Under the pieces are notes generated by a model. It did no database searches and was not told the origin of the DNA. It saw nothing but the letters and a program-made list of their open reading frames with translations. From an uncultured Rhodospirillaceae bacterium (GTDB lineage: Bacteria > Pseudomonadota > Alphaproteobacteria > Azospirillales > Azospirillaceae): a DNA stretch of 64,000 nt. Each line of letters opens with the position of its first letter. Position 1 is the first letter of the stretch. The stretch is from contig CALBDS010000015.1 of assembly GCA_937927415.1 (NCBI GenBank), forward strand, positions 1 through 64,000, in the 5' to 3' direction. Shown one piece after another: positions 56,590-64,000 of this stretch. A program made the position numbers and the translations under genes.

Positions 56590-58122
56590 TTATAGGGGGC
56601 CTTGAAAGGCAATGGCGGTGTTGCCGATGCCGTCCCGAACAGCCTGTTCAAGTGCTGCGATTTCTTCCGGCGACAGTTCGGGGAACTCCTTCTCCGCCTT
56701 GTTCTTCGACAGGCGTCCGCGGTTCTGAAGACAGAACCTTATGAAGAGATCGATTTTCCGATCCGGCATATCGACGATATCGCGCACAGCATTTTTGGTT
56801 GTGCGGAACGCCACGATAAAGTCCAGTTCCTGTTTGAAATCAACCTCAATCGTTTGCTCGATACAATCGAAAAGATATTTTGCCATCACGGTTGCATCGA
56901 AATAGCGGTAGGCATCGACCGGCGATTCGGTGATGGACAAACGGCCGACCTCATCCAGGTCATACCGGACAAGCGGCATCAAGGGCCGGGAGAATGTTTC
57001 CAGACAGGCATCGTAATCCTTCATATGGCCAACCATGGCCGCGGAAACCGGAAAGATCACGCCATCCGGGGTAAAGCCGTTCTTTGCCAGGATGTAATGG
57101 ATCAGGAAACGGTGCGTTCTGCCGTTGCCGTCATCAAACGGATGGATGAACACGAAGCCGAACGACAGCGCCGCCGCCATGACGACGGGATGGACAGCGG
57201 AAGACCGCATCCGCTCATAACAGCCAAGCAACCCATCCATCAAGGGTCTAACCTGGGAAGCCGGTGCCCCGACGAAATGCACCTTCTGGTGATAAAAGGT
57301 CAGGCTTTCACCAATGTAGACCTCTTCATCGCGCCGATAATCATTCCGCTTGTACCGTGGATCGACGATCAGGTTGCGGACCTCCAGGATCACATCATGG
57401 GAGAGTGTTTCGATCTGCGGTGCTCGCCGGAGCATCGATGCAAAACGTTCCGCCCGGTCGTGACTTGGCTTTTCCCGCTCGATCTGGAAAGAAGAAATGG
57501 TCTCTTTCGTATAGAGATAAGCAACGGCCCGGCTGATCGTGTCCTTGTCATACGACAGAAGAACATCCGCCGCTTTTTTGTTCAATTCCAGCGACTCCGC
57601 TTTCGTCAGCGCATCGGTGCGGCGGACCATGGGGCAAAACGCCGGCGTCCCAAGCAGGTTGTCGTCGATGCGTTGGCGGGGAACCCGTCTTCGTTCAGCC
57701 GTATAATACTCCTCCTCCTCAAGGGCAGTAATATAGTTTCCGGTCTTCAAGTCGGGCAGATTAAGCGCCTCCCCCGTCAGAAACTCATAAAAATACCAGA
57801 TACGGCGGGCATATTTCCCATTTGGCTTTCCTGAAACATATGCCTCTATCTCGCCCTTTTCGGCAGCGAGAAAAATGGACTTCAGAATTTCGAGATTGGT
57901 TCCATCATACTTCAATGCGAACTCAAGCTGCTCGCCTATGTTTTGTTCCGGTGCATAAGAGCTTGGATACACGCATTGATGAGCACCATTTTCCTTCATC
58001 TCACGGTGCCCCCCGCGGTGCGCCACATAGGAAGCGCGATGATGAGGCACGACCCGGAGATGGAAACGCTCCACCAGGGCGGCATAGCCGACAGGGGCTG
58101 TATCGGGCGGAGGGTTCGTCAT
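56590..58122 (-). CDS. Fic-domain AMP transferase with class II-type inhibitory motif
   Basis: 510 residues from ATG 58122. The Fic core carries HPFDDGNGRTHR (catalytic His327), matching HxFx(D/E)GNGRxxR. About 110 residues earlier is TISSFQIEREKP (210-215), resembling the class II inhibitory helix (S/T)xxxE(G/N) but with Arg in the last position, so autoinhibition may be altered. The N-terminus (EQLEFALKYDGTNLEILKSI) fits DUF4172-like Fic proteins, and a winged-helix-like C-terminus (NRGRLSKNKAEKEFPELS) follows. Lower GC and mixed codon use than all neighbours suggest transfer. Start is uncertain: SD is poor and the frame stays open to 58383 through repeats. Confidence 0.9.
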   Translation of the reverse strand: MTNPPPDTAPVGYAALVERFHLRVVPHHRASYVAHRGGHREMKENGAHQCVYPSSYAPEQNIGEQLEFALKYDGTNLEILKSIFLAAEKGEIEAYVSGKPNGKYARRIWYFYEFLTGEALNLPDLKTGNYITALEEEEYYTAERRRVPRQRIDDNLLGTPAFCPMVRRTDALTKAESLELNKKAADVLLSYDKDTISRAVAYLYTKETISSFQIEREKPSHDRAERFASMLRRAPQIETLSHDVILEVRNLIVDPRYKRNDYRRDEEVYIGESLTFYHQKVHFVGAPASQVRPLMDGLLGCYERMRSSAVHPVVMAAALSFGFVFIHPFDDGNGRTHRFLIHYILAKNGFTPDGVIFPVSAAMVGHMKDYDACLETFSRPLMPLVRYDLDEVGRLSITESPVDAYRYFDATVMAKYLFDCIEQTIEVDFKQELDFIVAFRTTKNAVRDIVDMPDRKIDLFIRFCLQNRGRLSKNKAEKEFPELSPEEIAALEQAVRDGIGNTAIAFQGPL

Positions 58123-58173
58123 TGCCACATTACACACATCATTTTTCGATCCGGCACGGCACACCAGCCGCTC

Positions 58174-58420
58174 AAAACACTTAAGATTCTGCCATATTCT
58201 GGGAAAACTGTTAACCGCGTGCAACGCATAACGTACGTTACACCGAACCAACGGGAATACGGTTAGGCCTTGCCGAAAACCGTTCACAAAAGGGCATGGA
58301 GTGCGGAAACCGTTTCCCATCATGCCGAAACGATGCGCGGAAAGTATCACCCTACGGAAACGCTTAGCACTCTCCAAAAACACTTACCGGATGGCAGTTT
58401 TCTGCGAAAACTCTTAAGCA
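58174..58420. repeat. Degenerate tandem array, about 51-bp period, upstream of fic
   Basis: Short blocks of the form (A/G)AAAC-N2/3-TTA begin at 58174, 58204, 58276, 58306, 58327, 58357, 58377 and 58407. They fall into pairs 30 bases apart, with pair starts at 58174, 58276, 58327 and 58377; the expected pair near 58225/58255 is present only as a weak GAATACGGTTAG. Unit length is therefore 50-51 bases. Just beyond, CACGGAA-C-TTCCGTG (58420-58434) is a perfect palindrome. The array lies in the promoter side of fic; it could be a regulator-binding or ancient repeat region. Confidence 0.55.
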
Positions 58421-58434
58421 CGGAACTTCCGTGT

Positions 58435-58524
58435 CCAAACAACGCAGAGGACGTGATGGGCCGTCATTCCCCAGCCCACCACTCTCCGCCAATCCCATCT
58501 GCAGCGGGCAGACCGGGCAACCCC
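58435..58524. other. Spacer between the repeat array and the secreted-protein gene
   Basis: No gene, promoter or repeat that I can support in this short stretch. Composition returns from AT-richer to GC-rich toward 58,525. Confidence 0.4.
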
Positions 58525-58998
58525 TTACTTCTCCAGCACCTCGGTCCCGCTGCAATAGTCCCAGGCGTTGCCGTGCAGGCCGAAGAACAGGGCGACCGGC
58601 TTCGGCCCCGAACGGTCCACCACCACCCGGAACCGTTCGCCGGTGCAGGCCCCGGCCGGCTGGGTCTTGAACGGCACCGCCACGTGCTTGGACGTCAGGC
58701 AGGCGTTCGCCACCTTCGGCGCCGGGCCGGGGGCGATGGTCTTGCCGTTCAGCACCATGACGTAGTTCTTCGCCGCTCCGCCCTGCACCTCGGCCTTGAT
58801 CTCGATCTTGCCGAAGCGGGAACGGTACATGCCGGTGTCCTGCATCCCGTCCGGGCTGCCGGACGGGATGGGACGGAACGAGATAGCGGCACACTTGGGC
58901 GGTTCCTTGCCCGCCGCGGCGGCCGCCGGCTGCGCCATCGCCACCGCCGCACCGGCCATCATCACCGCCCCGATCACCGTCGCCGCATAGGATGCCAT
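58525..58998 (-). CDS. Small secreted protein of unknown function
   Basis: 157 residues from ATG 58998, with a signal peptide (MASYAATVIGAVMMAGAAVAMAQP, cut near AMA-Q). The mature part has four Cys (PPKCAAI, NACLTSK, AGACTGE, WDYCSGTE), probably two disulfides, and strands such as KNYVMVLNGKTIAPG and RFRVVVDRSGPKPVALFFG. I do not recognise a family. Periplasmic or exported. Next gene in the same direction ends at 59076, 77 bases away. Confidence 0.75.
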   Translation of the reverse strand: MASYAATVIGAVMMAGAAVAMAQPAAAAAGKEPPKCAAISFRPIPSGSPDGMQDTGMYRSRFGKIEIKAEVQGGAAKNYVMVLNGKTIAPGPAPKVANACLTSKHVAVPFKTQPAGACTGERFRVVVDRSGPKPVALFFGLHGNAWDYCSGTEVLEK

Positions 58999-59075
58999 GG
59001 GTCTTTCCCCCACCTGTGTGTGAAACCGGCGGAAGTATCGCCCAACCGGCGGCAAAGACAACCGGGACGTTTGTC

Positions 59076-59513
59076 TCACGCCGCGATGCCCATGCAGGTC
59101 TGTTGCATGGCGGCCACCAGGGTTTCCCGGCCCTCGTCGCGCATGAAGACCTCCACCGCCGTGACCGACAGGGTGCGGCCCGATTTCAGCACCCGGCCGC
59201 GGGCGATCATCACCTCCCCCTTTGCCGGGGACATGAAGTTGACCTTGAACTCCACCGCCAGCACCTCCATCCCCGCCGGCATCAGGGAATAGGCGGCATA
59301 GCCCCCGGCGTTGTCGGCCAGCATCGCCACCACGCCCGCCTGAAAGAAGCCGTGCTGCTGCGTCAGATCCCGGCGGAACGGCAGGTGCATCTCGCACAAT
59401 CCCGGCTCCAGCCGGGCGATGGTCATGCCCAGCGCCGACACGATGGGCTGAGCGGCAAGGCTGGCGCGGCAACGCGCGTCCCAATCGGGATTGCGGGGCT
59501 GAAAATCGCTCAT
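59076..59513 (-). CDS. PaaI-like hotdog thioesterase
   Basis: 145 residues. Hotdog-fold features: LTQQHGFFQAGVVAMLADNAGGYAAYS (the helix with the active-site Asp/Asn region), AVEFKVNFMSPAKGEVMIARGRVLKSGRT and VAAMQQTCMGI. Acts on acyl-CoA thioesters in this family; substrate not predictable. It is 67 bases after thiG on the same strand, so read-through from the thiamine operon is possible. Confidence 0.88.
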   Translation of the reverse strand: MSDFQPRNPDWDARCRASLAAQPIVSALGMTIARLEPGLCEMHLPFRRDLTQQHGFFQAGVVAMLADNAGGYAAYSLMPAGMEVLAVEFKVNFMSPAKGEVMIARGRVLKSGRTLSVTAVEVFMRDEGRETLVAAMQQTCMGIAA

Positions 59514-59580
59514 GGGGGGAGGGTCATCCTGCTGGTGAGGTCCATACGCGGACGAATGGTGTCATTCCCTCCCCCGCCGA

Positions 59581-60354
<774 letters not shown>

Positions 60355-60461
60355 GGGAACTCTCCCGAAGAGAAAGGTCAGGGGTAAGGGTCAGAACATC
60401 GTTTTGCCCTCGCCGGGCGGGCGCATCCACGCCCTTGGCCACGCGGCCGAGGCTCGCCGCT

Positions 60462-60680
60462 CTAGCCGCCTTGAAAGGCGCGCACGATGTCCACGGCGTC
60501 GCCGGCGGCCAGGGGGGTTTCCCCCCAGCGGCCCCGCGGCACCACCACACCGTTCAGCGCCACCGCCACCCCGCGGGTGTCGGCGGCAATACCGTGGGCC
60601 TGCGCCAGGGCGGCGACGGTCAGCCCCGCCGGGCACGGCTGGGAAATGCCGTTCACGCGGAGGAAAGCCGGGGCGCTCAT
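60462..60680 (-). CDS. thiS: Sulfur carrier protein ThiS
   Basis: 72 residues, ubiquitin-like fold, ending in the required Gly-Gly (AFQGG) that is adenylated and thiocarboxylated to donate sulfur to ThiG. FLRVNGISQP, GVAVALNGVVVPRGRW and LAAGDAVDIVRAFQGG are typical. Its ATG overlaps the thiO stop (ATGA), implying coupled translation. Confidence 0.96.
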   Translation of the reverse strand: MSAPAFLRVNGISQPCPAGLTVAALAQAHGIAADTRGVAVALNGVVVPRGRWGETPLAAGDAVDIVRAFQGG

Positions 60681-61876
60681 GCGGCACGCGCGGTCTGAAA
60701 GCGGGACAGGGCGAAGGAGGCCGCCACCGCCGGCATCTCCCCGCCCAGGATCAGGGCGGCGATGGCGTCCGCCGTGACGGGGGTGAGCAGGATGCCGTTG
60801 CGGTGGTGGCCGGTGGCATAGACCAGCCCGTCCAACGGCCCGGTGCCGAGAATGGGGGCATCATCCGGTGCGGTGGGGCGGAAGCCGATCCAGGTTTCCT
60901 CCAGCGGCAGATCGGCAACACCGGGCAGCGCCCGCCACGCCCCTTCCAGCAGCGCCAGAACCCCACCCGCGGTCAGGTGTTCGCTGAACCCCACATCCTC
61001 GGTGGTGGCGCCGATCACCAGCCGCCCGTCGCGGCGGGGAATGAGATAGGTGCCGGGGGTCCACACCACATGGGACAGGAGCGGGGCGGCGGCGCTCATG
61101 CGCACCGCCGCCATCTGCCCCTTGACCGGACGCACCGGGGGGCGGCCGGCGTCCGTCAAGCCCTGTATGTCCCGCGACCACGCTCCCGCAGCCAGGACCA
61201 CCACATCGGCGGCAACCGCCGCCCCATCCACCGTCACCCCGGTCACGCGCCCGCCGGTGTGGTCGATGCGGGTGACCGGAACCCCGGCCGCCACCGTGAC
61301 CCCGGCGTTCAGGCAGGCCCGGTGCAGCCCGGCCACCAACCGGCGGCTGTTTACCTGATGGTCTTCGTGACAAAAGATAGCACCACCGACGCCGGGAGCA
61401 AGGAACGGTTCACGACGCCGCACCTCGCTGCCCGGCAGCCATTCCACCGGCAGGCCCAGGCTTTTCTGGAAATCATAGAGAAACCGCACCCGCCCCAGAT
61501 CGTCGGCGGTGCGGGCGATCACCATGGTGCCTTCGGTGCGCAGTTCCGGGTCGATGCCGCTGGCGGCGTGCAGGTCGGCGGCAAACGACGGCCACAGCGC
61601 CTGACTGGCGCGGGTCAGGGGGACCAACCCCTCTTCCCCCGGCTCGGCTTCGACACAGGCGGCGAGCATGCCGCCGGCGGCATGGCTGGCCCCGCCGCCC
61701 GCCGCATGCCCCACCGGATGGCGGTCGAACACCGACACCCGGCAACCGGCCTGCGCCAGTTTCCACGCGATGGACAGACCGATCACCCCGGCGCCGATCA
61801 CGGCGATGGTGGGAGACGAGGCGATGACGGAAGAGGAACGGTGTGCGGACGGAACGGTGGACGGGGTGTCGTCCAT
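60677..61876 (-). CDS. thiO: Glycine oxidase ThiO
   Basis: 399 residues from ATG 61876. FAD-dependent glycine oxidase that supplies dehydroglycine for thiazole synthesis. Visible: dinucleotide fold TIAVIGAGVIGLSIAWKLAQAG, GGGASHAAGGMLAA, RRREPFLAPGV, CHEDHQVNSRRLVAGL, VVLAAGAWSRDIQGL, RPVKGQMAAVR and YATGHHRNGILLTPVTAD. The frame extends upstream through the TPP riboswitch and that part is not coding. The SD AAGGGAG (61885-61891) is the riboswitch 3-prime strand. Confidence 0.95.
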   Translation of the reverse strand: MDDTPSTVPSAHRSSSVIASSPTIAVIGAGVIGLSIAWKLAQAGCRVSVFDRHPVGHAAGGGASHAAGGMLAACVEAEPGEEGLVPLTRASQALWPSFAADLHAASGIDPELRTEGTMVIARTADDLGRVRFLYDFQKSLGLPVEWLPGSEVRRREPFLAPGVGGAIFCHEDHQVNSRRLVAGLHRACLNAGVTVAAGVPVTRIDHTGGRVTGVTVDGAAVAADVVVLAAGAWSRDIQGLTDAGRPPVRPVKGQMAAVRMSAAAPLLSHVVWTPGTYLIPRRDGRLVIGATTEDVGFSEHLTAGGVLALLEGAWRALPGVADLPLEETWIGFRPTAPDDAPILGTGPLDGLVYATGHHRNGILLTPVTADAIAALILGGEMPAVAASFALSRFQTARAA

Positions 61877-61884
61877 GTCGATGG

Positions 61885-61980
61885 CTCCCTTCGCTGGCAT
61901 TATCCAGACAGGTTCGATGGGTATGATCTCAGCCGCAGACGCGCATCCCGATGGACGCACCCCTGCGGCACCCCAGCCTA
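61885..61980 (-). promoter_or_regulatory. TPP riboswitch controlling thiO-thiS-thiG
   Basis: On the minus strand all THI-element blocks are present in order: GGGGTGCC, CTGAGATCATACCC, GAACCTGTCTGGATAATGCC and AGCGAAGGGA. The element's 3-prime strand contains the thiO SD (AAGGGAG) 8 bases before the ATG, so ligand binding should hide it: translational control, with no obvious terminator before thiO. Confidence 0.95.
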
Positions 61981-62041
61981 TGGTCGGGGCGGATGGTGAC
62001 CTGTCACCCGCCCCCTTTGCAAGAAAAATCCGCAACCTTCC

Positions 62042-63493
62042 CTAGAGCAGAATCGCCGCAGCCAGCCCCAGGAAGGAGAAGAAGCCCACCACGTCGGTCA
62101 CCGTGGTCAGGAACACCGTGCTGGCCACCGCCGGATCGGCGCCCAGCCGTTCCAGCCCCAGCGGGATCAGCATGCCGAACAGGGCGGCGACGAACAGGTT
62201 GATAACCATGGCGCAGGCGATGACCACCCCGATCATGGCGTCGAACCACGCCCCGGCGATCAGCCCCACCATCACCGCGAACACCACACCGTTGATGATG
62301 CCGACCACCAGTTCCTTGTTCAGCAGCCGCACGGCGTTCGACGGCAACAGTTGGCGGGTGGCCAGGGCACGCACCGCCACCGTCACCGTCTGGGTGCCGG
62401 CGTTGCCGCCCATGGACGCGACGATGGGCATCAGCACCGCCAGCGCCACGATCTTTTCGATGGTGGCCTCGAACTGGGCGATGACGGCGGAGGCCAGAAA
62501 GGCGGTGCCGAGGTTGACCACCAGCCACACCACCCGCGCCCGCGCCGTCTTCAGCACCGACTGATAGACACCGGCGTCGCCGACACCGCCCATCTTCAGC
62601 AGGTCGTCCCCGGCCTCCTCATCGATCACATGCACCACGTCATCGACGGTGACGACGCCGATCAGCCGTTCGGCGGCGTCCACCACCGGCGCCGACACCA
62701 GGGCGTACTGGCGGAACAGGTTCGCCACCTCCTCCTGATCCATGGTGGCGGGGATGGTGTGGAAATCATCGTCGATCAGACCGCTGACCGGGGTGTCCGG
62801 CGTGTGCCGCAGCAGCCGGGCCAGCGGCAGCGTGCCCATCACCCGATGCAGCGGATCGACCACGAAGACGGCGTGGAAATCCTCCGGCCCGTCGTCGGCG
62901 GTGGCGCGCAGATGGCCGATGGTCTGGCCGACGGTCCAGAACTGCGGCACCGCCACCAGATCCCGCTGCATCAGGCGCCCGGCGGTGTCTTCGCCATAGG
63001 CCAGGTTTTCCTGGACCAGCGCCCGGTCTTCCGCCGGCAGGTTTTCCAGAACGGCGGCGCGGGTTTCATCATCCATGCCGCCGATCACGTCGGCGGCGTC
63101 GTCGGTGTCCAGTTCGGCCACCGCCGCGGCCAGTTCCTTCGGCTCGAAAACCTCCACCACCGCATCGCGCAGGCCGGGGTTGAGGTAGGACAGCACCTCG
63201 GCGTCGAAGCCGGGGCGCAGCACCTCCACCATGTCCTCGCGCAGGGCGGGGTCGATCTGTTCGATCAGGTCGGCGATGTCGGCGGCGTGGAGATCCTCCA
63301 CCTCCGCCCGCACGGCACCGACGCGCCCGGCGCGCAGCAGCGCCTCCACCTGGGCGACGAAGGCGGAATCGACACCGTAGGCCGGCTCGTTCTCATCCGC
63401 GTTGGGGGGCGCGTTGGGGGGCGGCTCCGGCGGCAGCGTGGGGGGAACGGCGTGCGGGTCGAGCGGTTCGGACACGTGTGTGGGCGCGTTCAT
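62042..63493 (-). CDS. mgtE: Magnesium transporter MgtE
   Basis: 483 residues: a Pro-rich N-terminal extension (about 1-35), the cytosolic N-domain of helical repeats (VEALLRAGRVGAVRAEVEDLHAADIADLIEQ in parts), a CBS pair (YGEDTAGRLMQRDLVAVP ... VVDPLHRVMGTLPLARLL, VSAPVVDAAERLIGVVTVDDVV), and five TM helices in the C-terminal part including PIVASMGGNAGTQTVTVAVRA, the MgtE signature. A magnesium-gated channel; N-domain acids sense magnesium. Start ATG 63493 has GGGGAG upstream. It precedes the thiO riboswitch in the same direction. Confidence 0.96.
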   Translation of the reverse strand: MNAPTHVSEPLDPHAVPPTLPPEPPPNAPPNADENEPAYGVDSAFVAQVEALLRAGRVGAVRAEVEDLHAADIADLIEQIDPALREDMVEVLRPGFDAEVLSYLNPGLRDAVVEVFEPKELAAAVAELDTDDAADVIGGMDDETRAAVLENLPAEDRALVQENLAYGEDTAGRLMQRDLVAVPQFWTVGQTIGHLRATADDGPEDFHAVFVVDPLHRVMGTLPLARLLRHTPDTPVSGLIDDDFHTIPATMDQEEVANLFRQYALVSAPVVDAAERLIGVVTVDDVVHVIDEEAGDDLLKMGGVGDAGVYQSVLKTARARVVWLVVNLGTAFLASAVIAQFEATIEKIVALAVLMPIVASMGGNAGTQTVTVAVRALATRQLLPSNAVRLLNKELVVGIINGVVFAVMVGLIAGAWFDAMIGVVIACAMVINLFVAALFGMLIPLGLERLGADPAVASTVFLTTVTDVVGFFSFLGLAAAILL

Positions 63494-63705
63494 GGGCGCT
63501 CCCCCTTTCACGGACGTGGGTGGATGCGTTCGGGCGGAAAACCGTTCTGGGATACGTTCGGCGCGGTCCCCCAAAGGGACGGCGGCGGCACCTCCCAATA
63601 TAGGCGCCGGAGCGGTTTGTCCAGATGGCCATCCCCGCGGCTGGTTCGGGGGGGCGGCGGCTGTTATGGTGCGGGCCATCGCTTTCACCAGGGATGACCC
63701 CACCC

Positions 63706-64000
63706 ATGACGTCCTGCCCGTGCGGCTCCGGCCTCGACCTGGAGGGCTGCTGCGGCCCGATCATCGCCGGCACCACCCCCGCCCCCACCGCCGAAGCGGT
63801 GATGCGCGCCCGCTACACCGCCTTCACCCAGAGCAACCTGGATTATGTGGAGCGCACCCACGCCCCCGACATCGCCGCCGATTTCAACCGGCCGGAGGCC
63901 GAGCGCATCGCCGCCGAAGTGGAATGGCAGGGGCTGGAGGTCACCGCCACCGACGATGCCGGCGACGGCACGGCCACGGTGGATTTCACCTTGCGGTTCC
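63706..64000 (+). CDS. YchJ-family SEC-C protein (UPF0225), cut by right edge
   Basis: The first 98 codons of a YchJ-type protein, starting MTSCPCGSGLDLEGCCGPII, a SEC-C zinc motif (Cys pairs CPCGSG and CCGP), then AEAVMRARYTAFTQSNLDYVERTHAP, the family's helical core, and VEWQGLEVTAT into beta strands. ATG 63706 is preferred (AGGGA about 12 bases upstream); an in-frame ATG at 63694 is too close to that site. The gene continues past the window. Function of the family is unclear. Confidence 0.92.
   Translation, partial: MTSCPCGSGLDLEGCCGPIIAGTTPAPTAEAVMRARYTAFTQSNLDYVERTHAPDIAADFNRPEAERIAAEVEWQGLEVTATDDAGDGTATVDFTLRF

Noticed and set aside
58123..58383. Longer Fic protein beginning at 58383
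   Set aside because: The added 87 residues are encoded by the degenerate repeat array and show no conserved sequence.
58174..58420. CRISPR-like array near fic
   Set aside because: Repeats are short and degenerate, unit spacing is not repeat-spacer, and no cas gene is near.
61877..62035. ThiO N-terminal extension beginning at 62035
   Set aside because: It would translate the TPP riboswitch; ThiO's conserved fold begins after 61876.

Overview
The window looks like chromosome from a GC-rich alphaproteobacterium of the Rhodospirillales, probably near Azospirillum. Support: F1-ATPase genes atpHAGDC without F0 genes, a chemoreceptor ending in a PilZ domain, nadA-nadB-nadC behind a NadQ-type operator, a thiO-thiS-thiG unit with a TPP riboswitch, and strong G/C third-position bias. 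Genus is inference. No rRNA, tRNA, CRISPR array, transposase or prophage block was found.

Left part (1-13.0 kb): the N-terminal 1,524 codons of a giant two-partner-secretion adhesin (minus strand, running off the left edge), then an AT-rich spacer with a phased heptamer array, an MFS exporter, a candidate minus-strand small transcript, otsA-glk, rpmG, and a CHASE-PAS-GGDEF-EAL c-di-GMP enzyme.

Iron block (13.0-25.0 kb, plus strand): macA-macB-nodT-type tripartite pump, exbB-exbD-tonB, a TonB-dependent siderophore receptor, a PiuC-type dioxygenase and a PepSY membrane protein. Together they could export or recycle a siderophore, import its iron complex and reduce the iron. Three promoters share AGTATC/GATACT and Fur-like AT-rich sites.

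25.0-36.5 kb: a small membrane protein, the NAD operon (minus strand) with three tandem 7-5-7 operators, then the most unusual locus: a TPS-domain secreted beta-helix protein, a secreted TPR-CHAT caspase-like protease translationally coupled to it by an ATGA overlap, and a secreted DUF928 protein, followed by a class-3-lipase-like hydrolase. The combination is known to me mainly from cyanobacteria; I know of no described function.

36.5-64 kb: gpmI-envC-ctpA-yibQ-rppH (glycolysis, envelope division and mRNA decay, mostly overlapping genes), a ferritin-like di-iron protein, atpHAGDC with strong intercistronic hairpins, an MCP-PilZ receptor, priA, fsa, DUF484, marC, a lower-GC Fic AMPylator gene preceded by a degenerate repeat array of about 51 bp period, a small secreted protein, a PaaI-like thioesterase, thiGSO with TPP riboswitch, mgtE, and the start of a YchJ-family gene cut by the right edge. 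Two families of structured intergenic repeats recur in the window.
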